NCBI RefSeq assembly: GCF_018143015.1
Contig: NC_054743.1
Span: 24,117,934-24,181,933 of the forward strand
Reading direction: 5' to 3'
Origin: Lytechinus variegatus
Lineage: Eukaryota > Echinodermata > Echinoidea > Temnopleuroida > Toxopneustidae
DNA: 64,000 bases
Positions within the stretch are counted from its first letter, which is position 1, and each line of letters begins with the position of its first letter. This document shows positions 1 to 11,972 of the stretch, piece after piece. The notes beneath the pieces were generated by a model that saw only the letters and a program-made list of their open reading frames with translations, was not told the DNA's origin and ran no database searches. The translations under genes and the position numbers were made by a program.

Positions 1-208
1 ATTGTATTCTTTAGAGGCTTCTTATTTTCAAGTGTAAACTTTTTGTTGCCCTCCTTTTCTTGTAATGATATTTCTTATAATACCAATGTACAATGATGAT
101 GTTTTTATTTTTATCAAGAATAAATAAATTGGAATTAGAAATTGAATATGTTTGGAATTAATTATGAATTTTATGATGAGTGTGCAATTCCTGATTTTCA
201 TATTCTAG

Positions 209-3200
209 AATCACTTGTCATCCCAGAATTCATTCGGAATGAAGCTGAATTGAAGGCGCTGAATGACACATTGAAAGATCTCTTGATTGGGATGGTTTGC
301 TGCGGGAATGCTAAACCTGGAGAGAGTCACATGGTCATCGTCATGTGACATGCTCGAGAAGGTAAATACAACTCCAGTCAGCATTCATAGCCTTCACTCT
401 CACAATCTAAAGCAAATAGAAATCCATTGTGATGAGATTAAGCTTAACAGACATTAGAAAAGTAGAAAGTGTTCTACTGTTTTTAAGCAAAAGCAAAATA
501 CCTCGTTAGCATTTGCACCCTGGAATGGTGCTATGGGGGTGGGGTGATAGGGGGCCTTAGAAGCCCTTTTTTCTTCTCAATGATAAAATAGGGGTATTAC
601 ATGAACTACAGCAAAGCCCTGTTTTTTTCATTTCTCTTCTCACTTCTGTCTTCCCATTTCACCCCTTTTCAATTTTTTTTTCACAATATGAAAAATAATA
701 GCAACTTGCCCTCCTGTTACCACCCCTCCTCTGTATGAGAAATGTTGATTTCTATTCAAAGCAGTTACTAAATCAAATATATATATAAATTTCAGATAAG
801 TCAGTATGAGACAGATCATCTGTGCATCACTGGACAGACATCAGGCATTGAGTAAGACCATACCGCAGGTGTTTTGTGTCCATATGAGAATGTTGATTTC
901 CATTCAAAGTAGTTACTTAATCAAATAAATATAAATTTCAGATAAGTCAGTATGAGGCAGTTCATCCTGTGCGTCACTGGACAGACATCAAGCATCGAGT
1001 AGGACCATACCGCAGGTGTTTTGTGTTCACACACAGCAGCATGCTAATGAACCGCTCGTCATCTTACACACCGCCCTCACCAGAGATATATCGGCCAGTA
1101 TCCAGGTAGGTTCAAAGGTCGTGCACAATGTTGTTTTGGATAAAACAGAAGCTTTGATCAAATCAATTTTAAAAAAAGAAAGTTACGACAAGAAAATAAG
1201 GAGATAAAAAAGTTCTGTTTGTTTTCAAAAAACAGTGATATGCTCATCCTAAGTTGTATGCAAATGAGAGCCAATAATGTTACACACTATTAATTGTGTA
1301 TCAAGTATTTATTCTTATCCTCTATTTCTGTAGAAATTGGTGGTACTCTTATGGAAATTGTATTGATGTTTATCATCATATTTTAGGATTTGGTAGAGAT
1401 CCTCCAAGTCATCAAATTCATAAACGTGACTTTTTGAGCACTTCATGTGCCAAAATCACAAAATAAAACATCACAGGCTCTCCTTTGCATACTCACCTTG
1501 ACACTCATTTAAGAAAATGGTTTTGTAAGTGAGCAAAGCTTAAAGAATTAATACAAAATTATGCTATTCCTATAGGCTTTGTATATGTGCTTGGGTTCTA
1601 GCAGGCAATGGAATTCAAAAGCAAAATTGTTTGTATTTCAGTCCATCGTACGTAAGCAAGATGACATTGCCATCGGAGTGAAACCAGGAGAAGAAGATCC
1701 CGATTGGCCCAGGCTGCTATCTTCTATTCTATCACATCAACTCAAAAAGGTACTTGTTAATCATCCGGATAATAATTACGTGTGTGAGCGTTATGGTCTA
1801 GTGGTTCTGATGGTAAATTGCCAATGACCCAAAAGAAACACTGATTGACAGTGTTTCATTCACTGCACAGGCTACCCTGGGTAAATAAGACAAATAAATA
1901 AAAGAAATAAAAAAAATCGTCCTCTGCCAACTCTTCCACTCACCACATGGTTACCTTCATTTTAGTCTAATGCCATTCCGTCCATCAACATTTCGTCTAA
2001 CAACCATTAGGTCCAATAACCATTTGGTCCAATTATCACTTCGTCTAATCACCAGTTGGTCTATGACCATTTTGTCTTATAACCAGTTGGTCTAGTATAG
2101 TCTAATAAAATGACCAAATAGTATATGGACTAAGTGGCTATTGGACAAATGGGTTCTTATATGAAATGGTGAGTGGATGAAATGGAAATCAGACAAATTG
2201 ATGATAGGCCAAATGATAGTAGACAAGTTGGTAATTGGACAAATTGGCATTTGACCAAATGAATATAAACCATTCTGACTCTCTTCTTTCAAACAGAGGG
2301 TCATGGGTTTGAATCTTAGCCATGGCATGTTTTCCTTCAGCAAGAATTTTTTCACACTGTGCTGCACCCGACCCAGGTGAGGTGCATGGATACCCTGCAG
2401 GATTACCTCCTTGCATGCACTGAGCCCAGTGATAGTAGCTCGAGCTAAATTGGGGGTAATAATAGCAGTGCTTTGTATCGGGCAAAAGTGCTTGATAAAT
2501 CCAGCTATTATTGTTATTATCAATTATGCTTGCTTATATAGCGCCTAACAGTAGATTTATCATCTCTCTTTGAAAATCACCTTTTTTAAAATAATGATAT
2601 TCTTCTACATAATGTATTGAAAAATGACCTGTCAAAATCTATATATTTTCTTATGAGAAAAGGAAATTCTTTAGTTCATGTCAAAAGAAACTATTCTGTG
2701 GGATATTATGTAATGAAAGACATGACTTTTCACCCGCATGAATATGTACAGTAAGTTTTAAGATAAATGGGGGGGGGCTGCTTAGTCAGCCTCATCCCTT
2801 CCCTGTGAAATATAATTTGGAAATTTCTTTGACTACATCTAAGAGAAAGTATGGAAAAAGGGATGAAATGCAGTGGATGAAAGGTTGACATGGAGAGATG
2901 ATTTAAATGGCATTCCTTTTGTTTTCTTTAATAGGTCTTCAGGGTGTGGAGCTTGGTAACCACCTCATTAAGAGTGTTGTGAAGGAGCTGCAGTCTGAGT
3001 TTCCCAGCATGCATCTCTTCTCAAGCCTTTCACCGATCCCAGGCTTAAGAGACTGGCTCGTGTCACAGATCAACAAGGAGGTCAAAGGTCAGACTTTTTT
3101 TTTCTTTTTGCTACATTTACATTGGTTAGTTTCTTGATATTTATATCTCTTTATCATGATTTATTAAAAAAAATATTGACTTTATGACCCTAAATACTGT

Positions 3201-6200
3201 GTTATTCAGTGCAAAGATGAGTCCATTAAAGCAGATACGAACCAATGGTGCCATCTAGAGTCCTGGGGCCCGTTGCAGAAAGAGTTGCGTTTAAACGCAA
3301 GTCAAAAAATCAATTGCAAGTCAAAAATGTGCGCTGTTGATTGGCTGAAAATCAAGCTGCGCATGATTTTTAGAGTTGCGTTTGATTGCAACTCTTTCTG
3401 CAATGGGGCTCTGAACTACTCAGTTTCCTGATCTATAATGCTACTGTAGTCTAGTAATATAGACTCAATTGAATTATAACATGCTAAAATTAACTACTCA
3501 ATATATTCATACCGCAATAATTATGTTACCAAGTAGCAAAACAATTACTTTTTCTCTCAAAACATTTAGTTTTTTATACAAAACAATTATGGGTCATTTT
3601 ATTCTCTCTAGTATGAGTAGATATCTAAAAAATGTATATTTCAAGACTATGTATTTATAACACACAGTCAATGAGAGACCTCACACAGTTCACTCTCCCT
3701 TTAAAAATACATGTCAGTATGTAATGATATGATTTTAAAAGATGCATAAATAGGTGACCAAAGTTGCTTGATTGTTTTCCGTCATTTAGTGTAGAGCTCT
3801 ATTGCTCAGTTTACAAACACTTTATTGGTAGCAAAGAAATTTTCCTCTCAAATGTTCTATTTTCCATGTGAGATTGTTATGATGTGAGGAGCATGGCTCT
3901 TTGCTATGAGAAGAGAAGGGTTGCAGTGTTTTCAATGCGTAATTTGGTTATTAAATTTTGAACCAGACTGCCATTAAAACATATGGATGCTAAAAGAAAT
4001 CAGTCACTCGCTTATGGAACGAAAGTAAGAAATAGAATCAGGCAGCAGGTCTATCTAATATCCTTTTCTTCAAATTGCAGATGGACATAAAAACAGCTTA
4101 CTCACTGCACAAGAATTGGGACTCGTTCCAGTCTGCTTTAGACATTGCATCACCACAGGCATTGCCAACCCTGAAGAAAGTCATCGTAACAAATGAGTGG
4201 GTCAAGTCTGAGAGGCTGGTCAAGAGTCTACAGTCTCCTCTCATGAGGTTATGTGCAAGGTGGGACTATTATGTGTGTATTTTTTAAAATTAGAATCAGT
4301 TTTCTTTTTTGGTCTATGAAATACATGTAGTTTGCCAATTAACTACATGTCAAAATGTACAAAACAAACTGAAATTGTTGAAAATGGAAATAAACAAAAT
4401 GAAATGAAACTAGTAGATCTATGAGTATAATGCTAAGAGTGAAGATTAAGCACCATGAAATAATTTCTGTATATGATCTATTTATCAAAGGACAAATCCA
4501 CCCAACAAAAAGTTTATTTGAATAAAAAGAGAAAGATCCAACAAGCATAACACTGAAAATTTCATCAAAATCGGATGTAAATTAAGAGTTACGGCATTTT
4601 AAAGTTTCGCTTCATTTCACAAAACAGTTATATGCACATCTCGGTCGGTATGCAAATGGGGAACTGATGACATTACTCACTCACTATTTCTTTTGTATTT
4701 TATTATATGAAATATGAAATATTTTTATTTTCTCATCATTGTCATGTTAAAACTAGGTTTCATTCCTCCCTGAACACATGAAATTCCATTATTTTAATAT
4801 TTTGTGCTTCAGGCAAGGAGGTCCTAATCGTAATTCGTAAAAATTGAAATATTGTATAATTCAAACAATAAAAAACCAAAGACATAGTGAGTGAGTGACA
4901 TCATCGACTCTCATTTGGATTCTAACTGGCTCGTTCATATAACTATTTTGTTAAAAATAAGCAAAACTTTGAAATGTCATGATAACTTTTGTATATTACA
5001 TCCGATTTTGATGAAATTTTCAGCATTGTGCTTGTCTGATTTTTCTCTATTGATTCAAATCAATTTTTTCTGAGGTAGACTTGACCTTTAAAAAGTATTT
5101 TCACTACATTGTAAATGCAGTCAGCAAGGCTGCATTTTCCATATCAGAAGATTCTGTGTCATCGATGAGAAATCAAATCTTCATATTAAAAGACAAACAA
5201 GACTTCTCATTTTAGAATTACATTCCTAAATGGGAGATATGATAGGATGTAGGTCATGCAACCATCACCTTGTTTATGTAAGGGTTGTATATTACACAGG
5301 AAATATCAGTAGTGTGAAATTCACATCATCGGTATGTGGAACAATGGCAAGCCATGTGGAATTGAGAAATGTACATGAAATCAACAAGGAGGTATTTTTT
5401 AGCCAAGATCTGTAAACAAGCAGGAATGCAATTTACAATTCTTGCAAAGTTTGGTGAACCTTGCAGTGTCAAGGGTAATCTTTAATTCATAAATTTAATT
5501 GTATTTTTTTATTGATCATGTTATATTTTTTTCCGTATATTCTAAAAATGTAAACATGTGCTATTGATATTTTGTTTGTTTGGAACTTGATACATTATAT
5601 TTTCCGCATAACCTTGTAAATATTATTCAAGAAATATTAATTCAGCAATGCAAAGCAAAGAAATATTTTGAAATCATTTGTTTTCTACACATTTTTGACA
5701 GGTACTTGTATTCAGAAAAGAGACGCAAGATGGCACTGAATACTGTAGGTGAGTGGTGAAATATTTCATTTTCATGGTTTGGAGATTCAGGAGAGGGTTG
5801 GTAGGGGTAGTTATACCAAGGAGGGAATCTCTGAAGTTCTCCAATCTCTTACAAATTCTCAAAATTTACTAAAAGACCCTTCCCCTGTCTCTCCCCCTCC
5901 CTCTTTGGATACTAGTGAGATTTTAGATATTAAGTCAAAAGGCTCACAGTAATTGGATTTATTGAATTTTGAGCTACATGTACTTATGATATCCAACACA
6001 TATCCCTGCTATTATTCATAATATTATAGAAGTTGGTATGCAGTGTTGTCAATGTTCCCTATTTATAGAATTTCATGATATTTCAGTGTTATATTAATAT
6101 CATGTAGTCCTACTGGCAACTTATGTACTTTTAGCTTGAAAAAAAGTTAAACAAAATTTGTAATTTTTATTTTAGGATTATTCAGTCTTTGTTTTATATT

Positions 6201-6505
6201 GAGTTTCTTGCCAATTATGTTACTAATTAGTTTTTTTATCCAATTTGTGCCGTCTTTCAGCAAACTTCCATCTTCGGAACGGCGCAACCATGTGGCGCCT
6301 CAACTGGTTGGGCGACACCTCGCCACGGGGTCTGACCGCTTCTTGCGGCATGATGGTCAACTATCGGTACTACCTTGAGAACACGACAAGCCTCAGCCAG
6401 CACTATATTGAAACACAGAACATTGAAGCTTCCCAACAGATATTGGATTTGGTAGGGGAAGGTTTGTCCAGCGGGGAGACAGGGAATGTGAACAGTAAAT
6501 TATGA
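209..6505 (+). CDS. MLYCD: Malonyl-CoA decarboxylase, 3' exons (5' end outside window)
   Basis: The enzyme converts malonyl-CoA to acetyl-CoA and CO2 in mitochondria, peroxisomes and cytosol, and so controls fatty-acid oxidation. Exons read by eye: 209-361, 942-1105, 1642-1749, 2935-3087, 4081-4259, 5702-5748, 6261-6505, all with GT/AG borders. Recognisable blocks are LNLERVTW (exon 1), [19 protein letters not shown] (exon 2), [20 protein letters not shown] across the third junction, FSSLSPIPG (exon 4, holding the catalytic Ser of the family), ANFHLRNG (exon 7, holding the catalytic His) and the C-terminal peroxisomal signal SKL. Roughly the last two thirds of the usual ~490-residue protein is present. 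Oddities: exon 1 needs one base fewer to stay in frame (near TTGGGATGG), and exons 2 and 3 each need one base more. A fourth shift in exon 5 disappears if exon 4 ends earlier, at GAG|GTCAAA. The last two exons are clean. Family assignment is very secure; whether this copy is functional is open. Confidence 0.93.
735..885 (+). pseudogene. Tandem copy of MLYCD exon with its intron edge
   Basis: About 150 bp (735-885) is repeated directly just downstream (885-1027). The unit carries the end of the intron, the acceptor TTTCAG and the first ~80 bases of the second MLYCD exon seen here. The upstream copy differs at several bases, lacks one base inside the exon and soon meets a stop (GAG TAA), so it is not usable as an exon. 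It is either a local tandem duplication or two alleles placed end to end in the assembly. Confidence 0.8.
1965..2275. repeat. Degenerate minisatellite with units like TTTGGTCTAATNACCA
   Basis: About 300 bp of loosely repeated ~16-17 bp units alternate 'gtctaa', 'accatt' and 'tggtc' words. The first half reads mostly as ...ACCATTTGGTCC..., and the second half reads as its reverse complement (ATGACCAAATAG, GGACTAAGTGGCTATTGGAC). It therefore has both tandem and inverted character. It lies in an MLYCD intron. Confidence 0.75.
2276..2545 (+). mobile_element. tRNA-derived SINE
   Basis: A tRNA-like head has a B box GGGTTTGAATC preceded by 'aacagagggtc'. It is followed by a body with 'cacccgacccaggtg' and a tail of 'gtgcttgataaatccagctattattgttatt' type, ending in 'gcttgcttatatagcgcc'. 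The head words match the two SINEs at 58.2 and 58.9 kb. The copy is degraded and sits in an MLYCD intron beside the minisatellite. Confidence 0.6.
3264..3412. mobile_element. Short foldback MITE (GGCCCGTTGCAGAAAGAGTTGCG ends)
   Basis: A segment of about 150 bp whose left end (GCCCGTTGCAGAAAGAGTTG) is the reverse complement of its right end (CAACTCTTTCTGCAATGGGG). Inside are CAAGTCAAAAATCAATTG-type words and a 'gattggctga' core. It lies in an MLYCD intron, with no coding capacity. Confidence 0.7.
4488..5087. mobile_element. TTAA-type MITE (AGGTCAAGTCCACC family), copy 1
   Basis: About 600 bp, palindromic. The left end reads AAAGGACAAATCCACC and the right end GGTAGACTTGACCTTTAA. Both halves carry 'catcaaaatcggatgta' and its complement. 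The same family recurs at 7913-8326 and 16225-16811, and probably in degraded form at 6629-7095. TTAA target sites with AGG...CCT ends fit Kolobok or piggyBac types. It lies in an MLYCD intron. Confidence 0.75.
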
Positions 6506-6628
6506 TGATCAACCAAAGAATAACTTTGTCAGTTGCTATATAGATAATGTAATGGATTATAATTTTTCCTAGCAGATATGCCAATGATCATGTGCAATGT
6601 AAGTCAGTATAATTTTGAAAATTGGTTC

Positions 6629-7095
6629 AAGGGAAAGTCTACCCCAACAAAAAGACAAGTTTATATACCCAAACAGTGAAACTCAGACAAGCATAGCACT
6701 GATAATTTTGTTCAAAATTAATGTGAAATAAGAGAGTTGTACTTATTTTGTAAAATGTTTTGTCAGTTTCATATATCAGTTATATTTACATCCTGGCTGG
6801 TATTTAAAGGGGGAACCAATTATGTCTTGGTCTCTTTATTTTTTGTGCATTTTATAAGATATGATATGCATCATTTCATTATTTTTGTTATATATTTGAT
6901 GATTTTGATATTTGATTAGTGTGATGTTATCAATTCTTTGATTTGCATACCAACCAGGATGTGGAAATAAAGTGAAATTAACATTTGATTATTTTCCTAT
7001 TTTCTATCAGATTTTGATGAAGTTTTCAGTATTAAGCTTGGTTGATGTTTCTTTTTTATTCCCAAACCAACTATTTGTTGTGGTGGAATTTTACT
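6629..7095. mobile_element. Degraded TTAA-type MITE, same family
   Basis: It starts with 'gggaaagtctaccccaac' and carries the family's 'agacaagcatagcactgataattttg' word. On the other arm it has 'atttgcataccaaccaggatgtg' and 'cagattttgatgaagttttcag'. The ends are more eroded than in the other copies. It lies just past the MLYCD stop codon, probably in the 3' UTR; an AATAAA follows at about 7703. Confidence 0.55.
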
Positions 7096-7499
7096 CTAAT
7101 GGTCAGTTACTCAGCAAGCATGCTCTGGCCATAATTCACATTAGCTCATACACCATGGTAATATATTATTGATATGATGATGGCATACAGGCGTGAACAA
7201 AAGCCAGTATGTTGCTTCCTTGTATATGCTTATATTGCAGCTATTTTGGGTGCTTTCTTCACAATACACAATACACATCCACTATATTTAAGCAATCATT
7301 TGCTTTGTGACATACATGATGTTCTGTGTTTGTTAGGTGAAAAGCATTGCCTGTGTTTATTACAGCACTCTGACCCCTGTACAGTACAAGCAGTACTTTA
7401 CCAGAGTGCATGGGAATTTCAGTTGCACAATTTTGCAGTATTTGTGTATATGAACAGGTTTGAATTGTGAATTTTCAATTGGAAATCTGTTCTGTGGGA

Positions 7500-7682
7500 G
7501 CCCTTGTCACCTTTTGAGCATTTGATGAAAGGACTTGCTGGATATTTGAGCTGACACAAAGCATGATTTATCTGACAGCTTCCAGAGGAACTGTGCTTCT
7601 CAGCTAATCAAAATCAGGGAAAGTTCTCTGATCTGGCAACTTGTTTGGCAAGAAATGCTGATGAAATGCTCTCCTGATATCA
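7500..7682. mobile_element. Foldback MITE (TCATGAAAGGACTTG family), degraded
   Basis: It carries 'gatgaaaggacttgctgg', 'tttatctgacag', 'cagctaatcaaaatcaggg' and 'gatgaaatgctctcctgat' in the same order as the better copies at 40298-40482 and 45018-45252. No coding potential. Confidence 0.6.
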
Positions 7683-7912
7683 ATATTTTGTCATTCCTTC
7701 AATAAACATGTGTAGTAAACTCAATTTTAAAAAAGTATTCTCTAAGAAACTTTCATATTTGAGTATTTTTTTCCATATTGCAAAATACTAAATTTGCAAC
7801 TCTGCTGATACTAGTACCACAATAATGAAATGACTATAGCAGTATTCCCGCAGGAAGTACTTTGATTCCAATATGGTCAGGTGGGTGTTTTAGAAAGCTG
7901 CTCTTATGTTAA

Positions 7913-8326
7913 AGGTCAAGTCCACCCCAGAAAAATGTTGATTTGAATAAATGGAGAAAAATCTAACTAGCATTTCATCAAAATCGGATGTAAAATAAGA
8001 AAAACATGACATTTTAAATTTTGCTTATTTTTAACAAAACCGTGATATGCACAACTCAGTGACATGCAAATGAGACAGACAATGATGTCTCTCACTCACA
8101 ATTTCTTTTTATTGTTTGAATTATACAATGTTTATTTTTTGCAATATCATAAAATACAAAAGAAATAGTGGATGGCGTCATCAGTCTCCTCATTTGCATG
8201 ACGATGAGGATGTGTATATAACTGTTTTGTGAAATTAAGCGAAACTTTGAAATGTAATAACTTATTTTTACATCTGATTTTGATGAAATATTCATTGTTA
8301 TGCTTGTTGAATTTATCTCTTGTCCT
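7913..8326. mobile_element. TTAA-type MITE (AGGTCAAGTCCACC family), copy 2
   Basis: The cleanest copy of the family. TTAA at 7909-7912 and TTAA at 8327-8330 flank AGGTCAAGTCCACCCC... on the left and ...TCTCTTGTCCT on the right. Inside, the arms hold 'catttcatcaaaatcggatgtaa' and its complement. A 415-bp internal-deletion relative of the 600-bp copies. Confidence 0.8.
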
Positions 8327-8330
8327 TTAA

Positions 8331-8596
8331 GAATGACTCGTGAAGCTTGATTACGCACTTAATAATCACCAATGAACATTAAATGGTGAATATCATATAC
8401 CACAAGAAAGGATCACCAGTCGTTCTTAAAGTCACTCTTAACTTCCGAACAGCTTTATGAAGCGGCCCCCTGGTGCCTCAATAAACTTCAATATGGAAAA
8501 AGATGAGAAATTCAAGTGAAATTTGTATTTAAGTGTTGAATAATGTGGAGAAATGAAACAAAACATAGACCAATCAGTGCAATAAAACTATACATC
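8331..8596. other. Intergenic spacer with MITE remnant
   Basis: It opens with a worn foldback (AAGAATGACTCGTGAAG... / ...CTTAACTTCCGAACAG, about 8331-8475). The rest is AT-rich with no gene seen. This is the gap between the convergent MLYCD and ZUP1 genes. Confidence 0.4.
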
Positions 8597-11500
8597 TTTA
8601 TTTCTATAAAGTCATAAAAACTACAGTCATTGAGAAGTATCTTTTCTGAACCTATTAATTGTTAAATACATTATTTCACTGAATGATTACAGCTAATGAG
8701 AGGAAGACATAATGTGACCTAAAGGCTTGATCAGTTATAAACAGCTGCATGTTTCTACATTAATTACACTGAAAACACATAATAGTAAGCCCCAAACTAC
8801 TCCAATCCAACTTAGAAAATCTGGCAATGTATTTTCGTGCAAATTATTAAAAGTATGAAGTCCTAATTGCCCAATCATGAAATATCCAGATAATTGTCTA
8901 CAACTAAAGTGATTCTGTTTTTACAAGGTATATAAACAAATACACACTGACATTAATTTGTATGGTTGTATAATTATTTGAAAATAAATATAAATGCTTG
9001 TAAAAAATATTCATGTCCATTCTTTAGAGAAAAGGTTACTTATATATATGTAACATTACAAAGGCTTTTGTCCTAGTCCTGCGTAGTAATTAGGAAAATA
9101 TGTAATTCCATTTGTTGCTCCTTAAGTATGCAAGGCTTTTGGTATAGCCAGGCCGTATTGTTTTTATGGCATGTAGGATTTAGCAAATCTGAGTTGTAAA
9201 ATGACATCATAATATGTGGATGCTCTATCGAACAGTATTATGACTTCACATTTGGGTGAGAAAAGTGTATGCTTTACATAAAAAGTTGTGCAAAATGACA
9301 GGGCATTGATTCTGCATTCCACAGGAGCTACATACATTACAATAGACATGAGACCTTCAAACAAATGACAGGCAGGCACAATAAGACTTGTAAAATGACA
9401 ATATTGGCACATTATTGTGCATTCATAGCATACTCACAGTCCTGTATTTGTTAAAAAAATATCATGTAGGAAAGTGACTTATATTGCACAATAAATATAT
9501 ACCTGTGTGATACATTTGAATATACAAAGTCATGTGTATTATTTTCTATGCAAAAAGATTTTAATTACAACTCTTTACATAAAGGACCTTGTTATGTATA
9601 GATGTATGCAAATGAACTGGATACCTTTGCATAGTATATAAGGATGAGGTTCTTGGGTCCCTAGACCTGTTTTTTATATTTATCCTTTTTTCTTGTACTC
9701 ATATTCATAAGGAGCACACAAATATTTGGCTACCCGATACAGGTGCACAGCTTTCACAAAGTCAAATTCAATCTTTTGATCCTCGAATTGACAGCAACCA
9801 TTATTTTCTTTTCATTCATACTTTGAAAAAAATATGGATATAACTTAAGCTGAAATGTATCATAATAGCGAAATCATAAATGAGAAAATGCCCCTTTCAA
9901 ACTATGACGATTTCCACTGCATTACCAAATTTGAGTAATAAATAAAACAGCTCTTCATCAGGAAAGGCTAAAAACAAGTCAGTAAAGAAATGAAGCATCT
10001 CACAAAACATCTTTTTGACTGACATTTTATCTCAGCCAATCAAATGCAATGCTTTCAGAAGTTTATAACGACTGTCACTCAAAAATCACTGAGCAATGCT
10101 TTAAGACTCATGTAATTGGTAAACATGACTCCTATTTAATGTGAAAAAGCAACAAAATTTCTTGTGAGAATGAAAATAGTGGAAACAGGGATAAACACAA
10201 TACATCAAACTTGAGTTCCAAATTTGTTCTAAACAAATATCTACATAATGAATACAAAGAAAGAATTAAGATGAAGTTCAAAGCATCTATAATTTAAATA
10301 AATATGATAATTTGGTGATCTTATTTTTGGCAATCAACAAGAAGATAGATAAAATTCATTGTGAGGCACAATAATGGCAAAAATACACACTAATTACTCT
10401 TTCCACATAGTAACAAATATTTGTACAAACAACATAACTGGTTAGAAATACATGATGTAATATTCTTAAGTGTTTTTTTTTTCAACTTCATTCATTGTCT
10501 GAAATGTAAAGAGTTTAATATGCTGTTTAAATAGCAATGGTTCCATAGAACATTAATCTATAGAACATTAATTTTGAATGTGACCAAAACTTCTTGTGTG
10601 ATCAGGAAATACATGTATTACTGTGTGTACAGAAGTATTTCATTTTTAAATAATAAACAAAACAACAATGGTTAACAGTGCTCCAAATTGCTTTTCAAAC
10701 CATCCCTTTCACTGCAAAATCTTAAAGCCTCATGCATGATGAACAAATGAAGGCTAAGAAATGGCACTGTACGGTTGTTGACATATTTTGTTGCATAGAA
10801 TACACAAACCATTTCCTACTACTACATACAGTTGAAAGCTTTTAGTGGTAAATACAACCTGAAATAACCCATTTTATTATAACATATGTAACAAAATATT
10901 TAATTTAACTCAGATTCAAAATAAACCATTAAAGAAAATGTATCATGACATTAGAAAGTTGCTGTAAAAATGAAGGTTTTGTCATAGATGTCTGCAGGCT
11001 ATTTGTGCATAAAGTTTAATCCCTGTATGATATAGTGGTGGAGTCAGAGTAGCTTTATAGTCACATACTGTTTTCAGTAACTAATGATTTTTGGTCCGCA
11101 CCAGGCCCGCGCTAAAAATAGTCCCCACTACACAATAAAAATTTTGTTCAGTAGCTATGTCAGAGCAGCGCTCCTTTTACATTCACCCATTAAAAAACGC
11201 AGAACTGGGGCTAGTCTGGTGCTGATAAACGTAGCACCAAAGTAGCCAGGGCCCGGCATGGGCTAAAATAGCCCACTCATTCATAAACTAAAAATTTTAC
11301 AACTTAGACCGGGACTGGTCCGGATCAGTGACTTACTGAAAGCAGTAACACAGAACCATATGTCAAGAGATTTACAGAGCTGGCAACCTGAACAAGAACA
11401 TTTTAGTATTATGACAGCTGAAAATCAGTATTTTCAAAGAAATACCAGAAGACTACAACCAAATCTGGGACATTAGAAATCAGTATTTTGAAGGAAACCA

Positions 11501-11972
11501 TCAGTATTCTTCTCATTTTTCAGTAATAAATACAGAAAATCTGTACTACTTGGCAGCTTTGGATTTAGACCATTAATTGTTCCATTTGGTCTCAAACTCA
11601 TTTTCTTATGCCCCTCCTATACAAAAAAAAAATAATTAACAAAAAATAGTTGACCAGATTCTCTTGATACATGGCTCTATATCAATACTCTGGAAACTTC
11701 CATGCTTACAGCAAGACATGGCCCCAGTAGTACAGAGATACAATTCACATTTACAACTGATTGTAATAACCTTCTGGGGCCCCGGGGGTCATTTCATGAA
11801 GCCGTGAATATATAGCACAGTATTGATATAGCTTCACTTCTATGTATGTTTACTGCTTTAAGTCCATTACCTTTTGATAGTGGTAGAGACCCTGTAGAAT
11901 GTTACCAATATTCCTGAGATGAGATGGTATTTGGTGATTGAATGTTTGCTGATTTTTTTTTTATTATTTCAG
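8597..11972 (-). other. Probable ZUP1 3' UTR and spacer
   Basis: There are 3.4 kb without a coding exon on either strand between the ZUP1 stop codon and a reverse-strand AATAAA (TTTATT at 8597-8602). Base composition is evenly AT-rich and unusually poor in transposon signatures compared with the rest of the window, as expected for a long UTR. Whether transcription really runs this far is an inference; other TTTATT words occur closer to the stop. Confidence 0.35.
11060..11355. mobile_element. Foldback MITE with GTCCGCACCAGGCCCG arms
   Basis: The outer arms TACTGTTTTCAGTAA and TTACTGAAAGCAGTAACA are inverted copies. Inside are 'ccaggcccgcgctaaaaatag' and 'gcccggcatgggctaaaatag', direct copies that differ from the AT-rich surroundings. 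About 295 bp. Confidence 0.55.
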
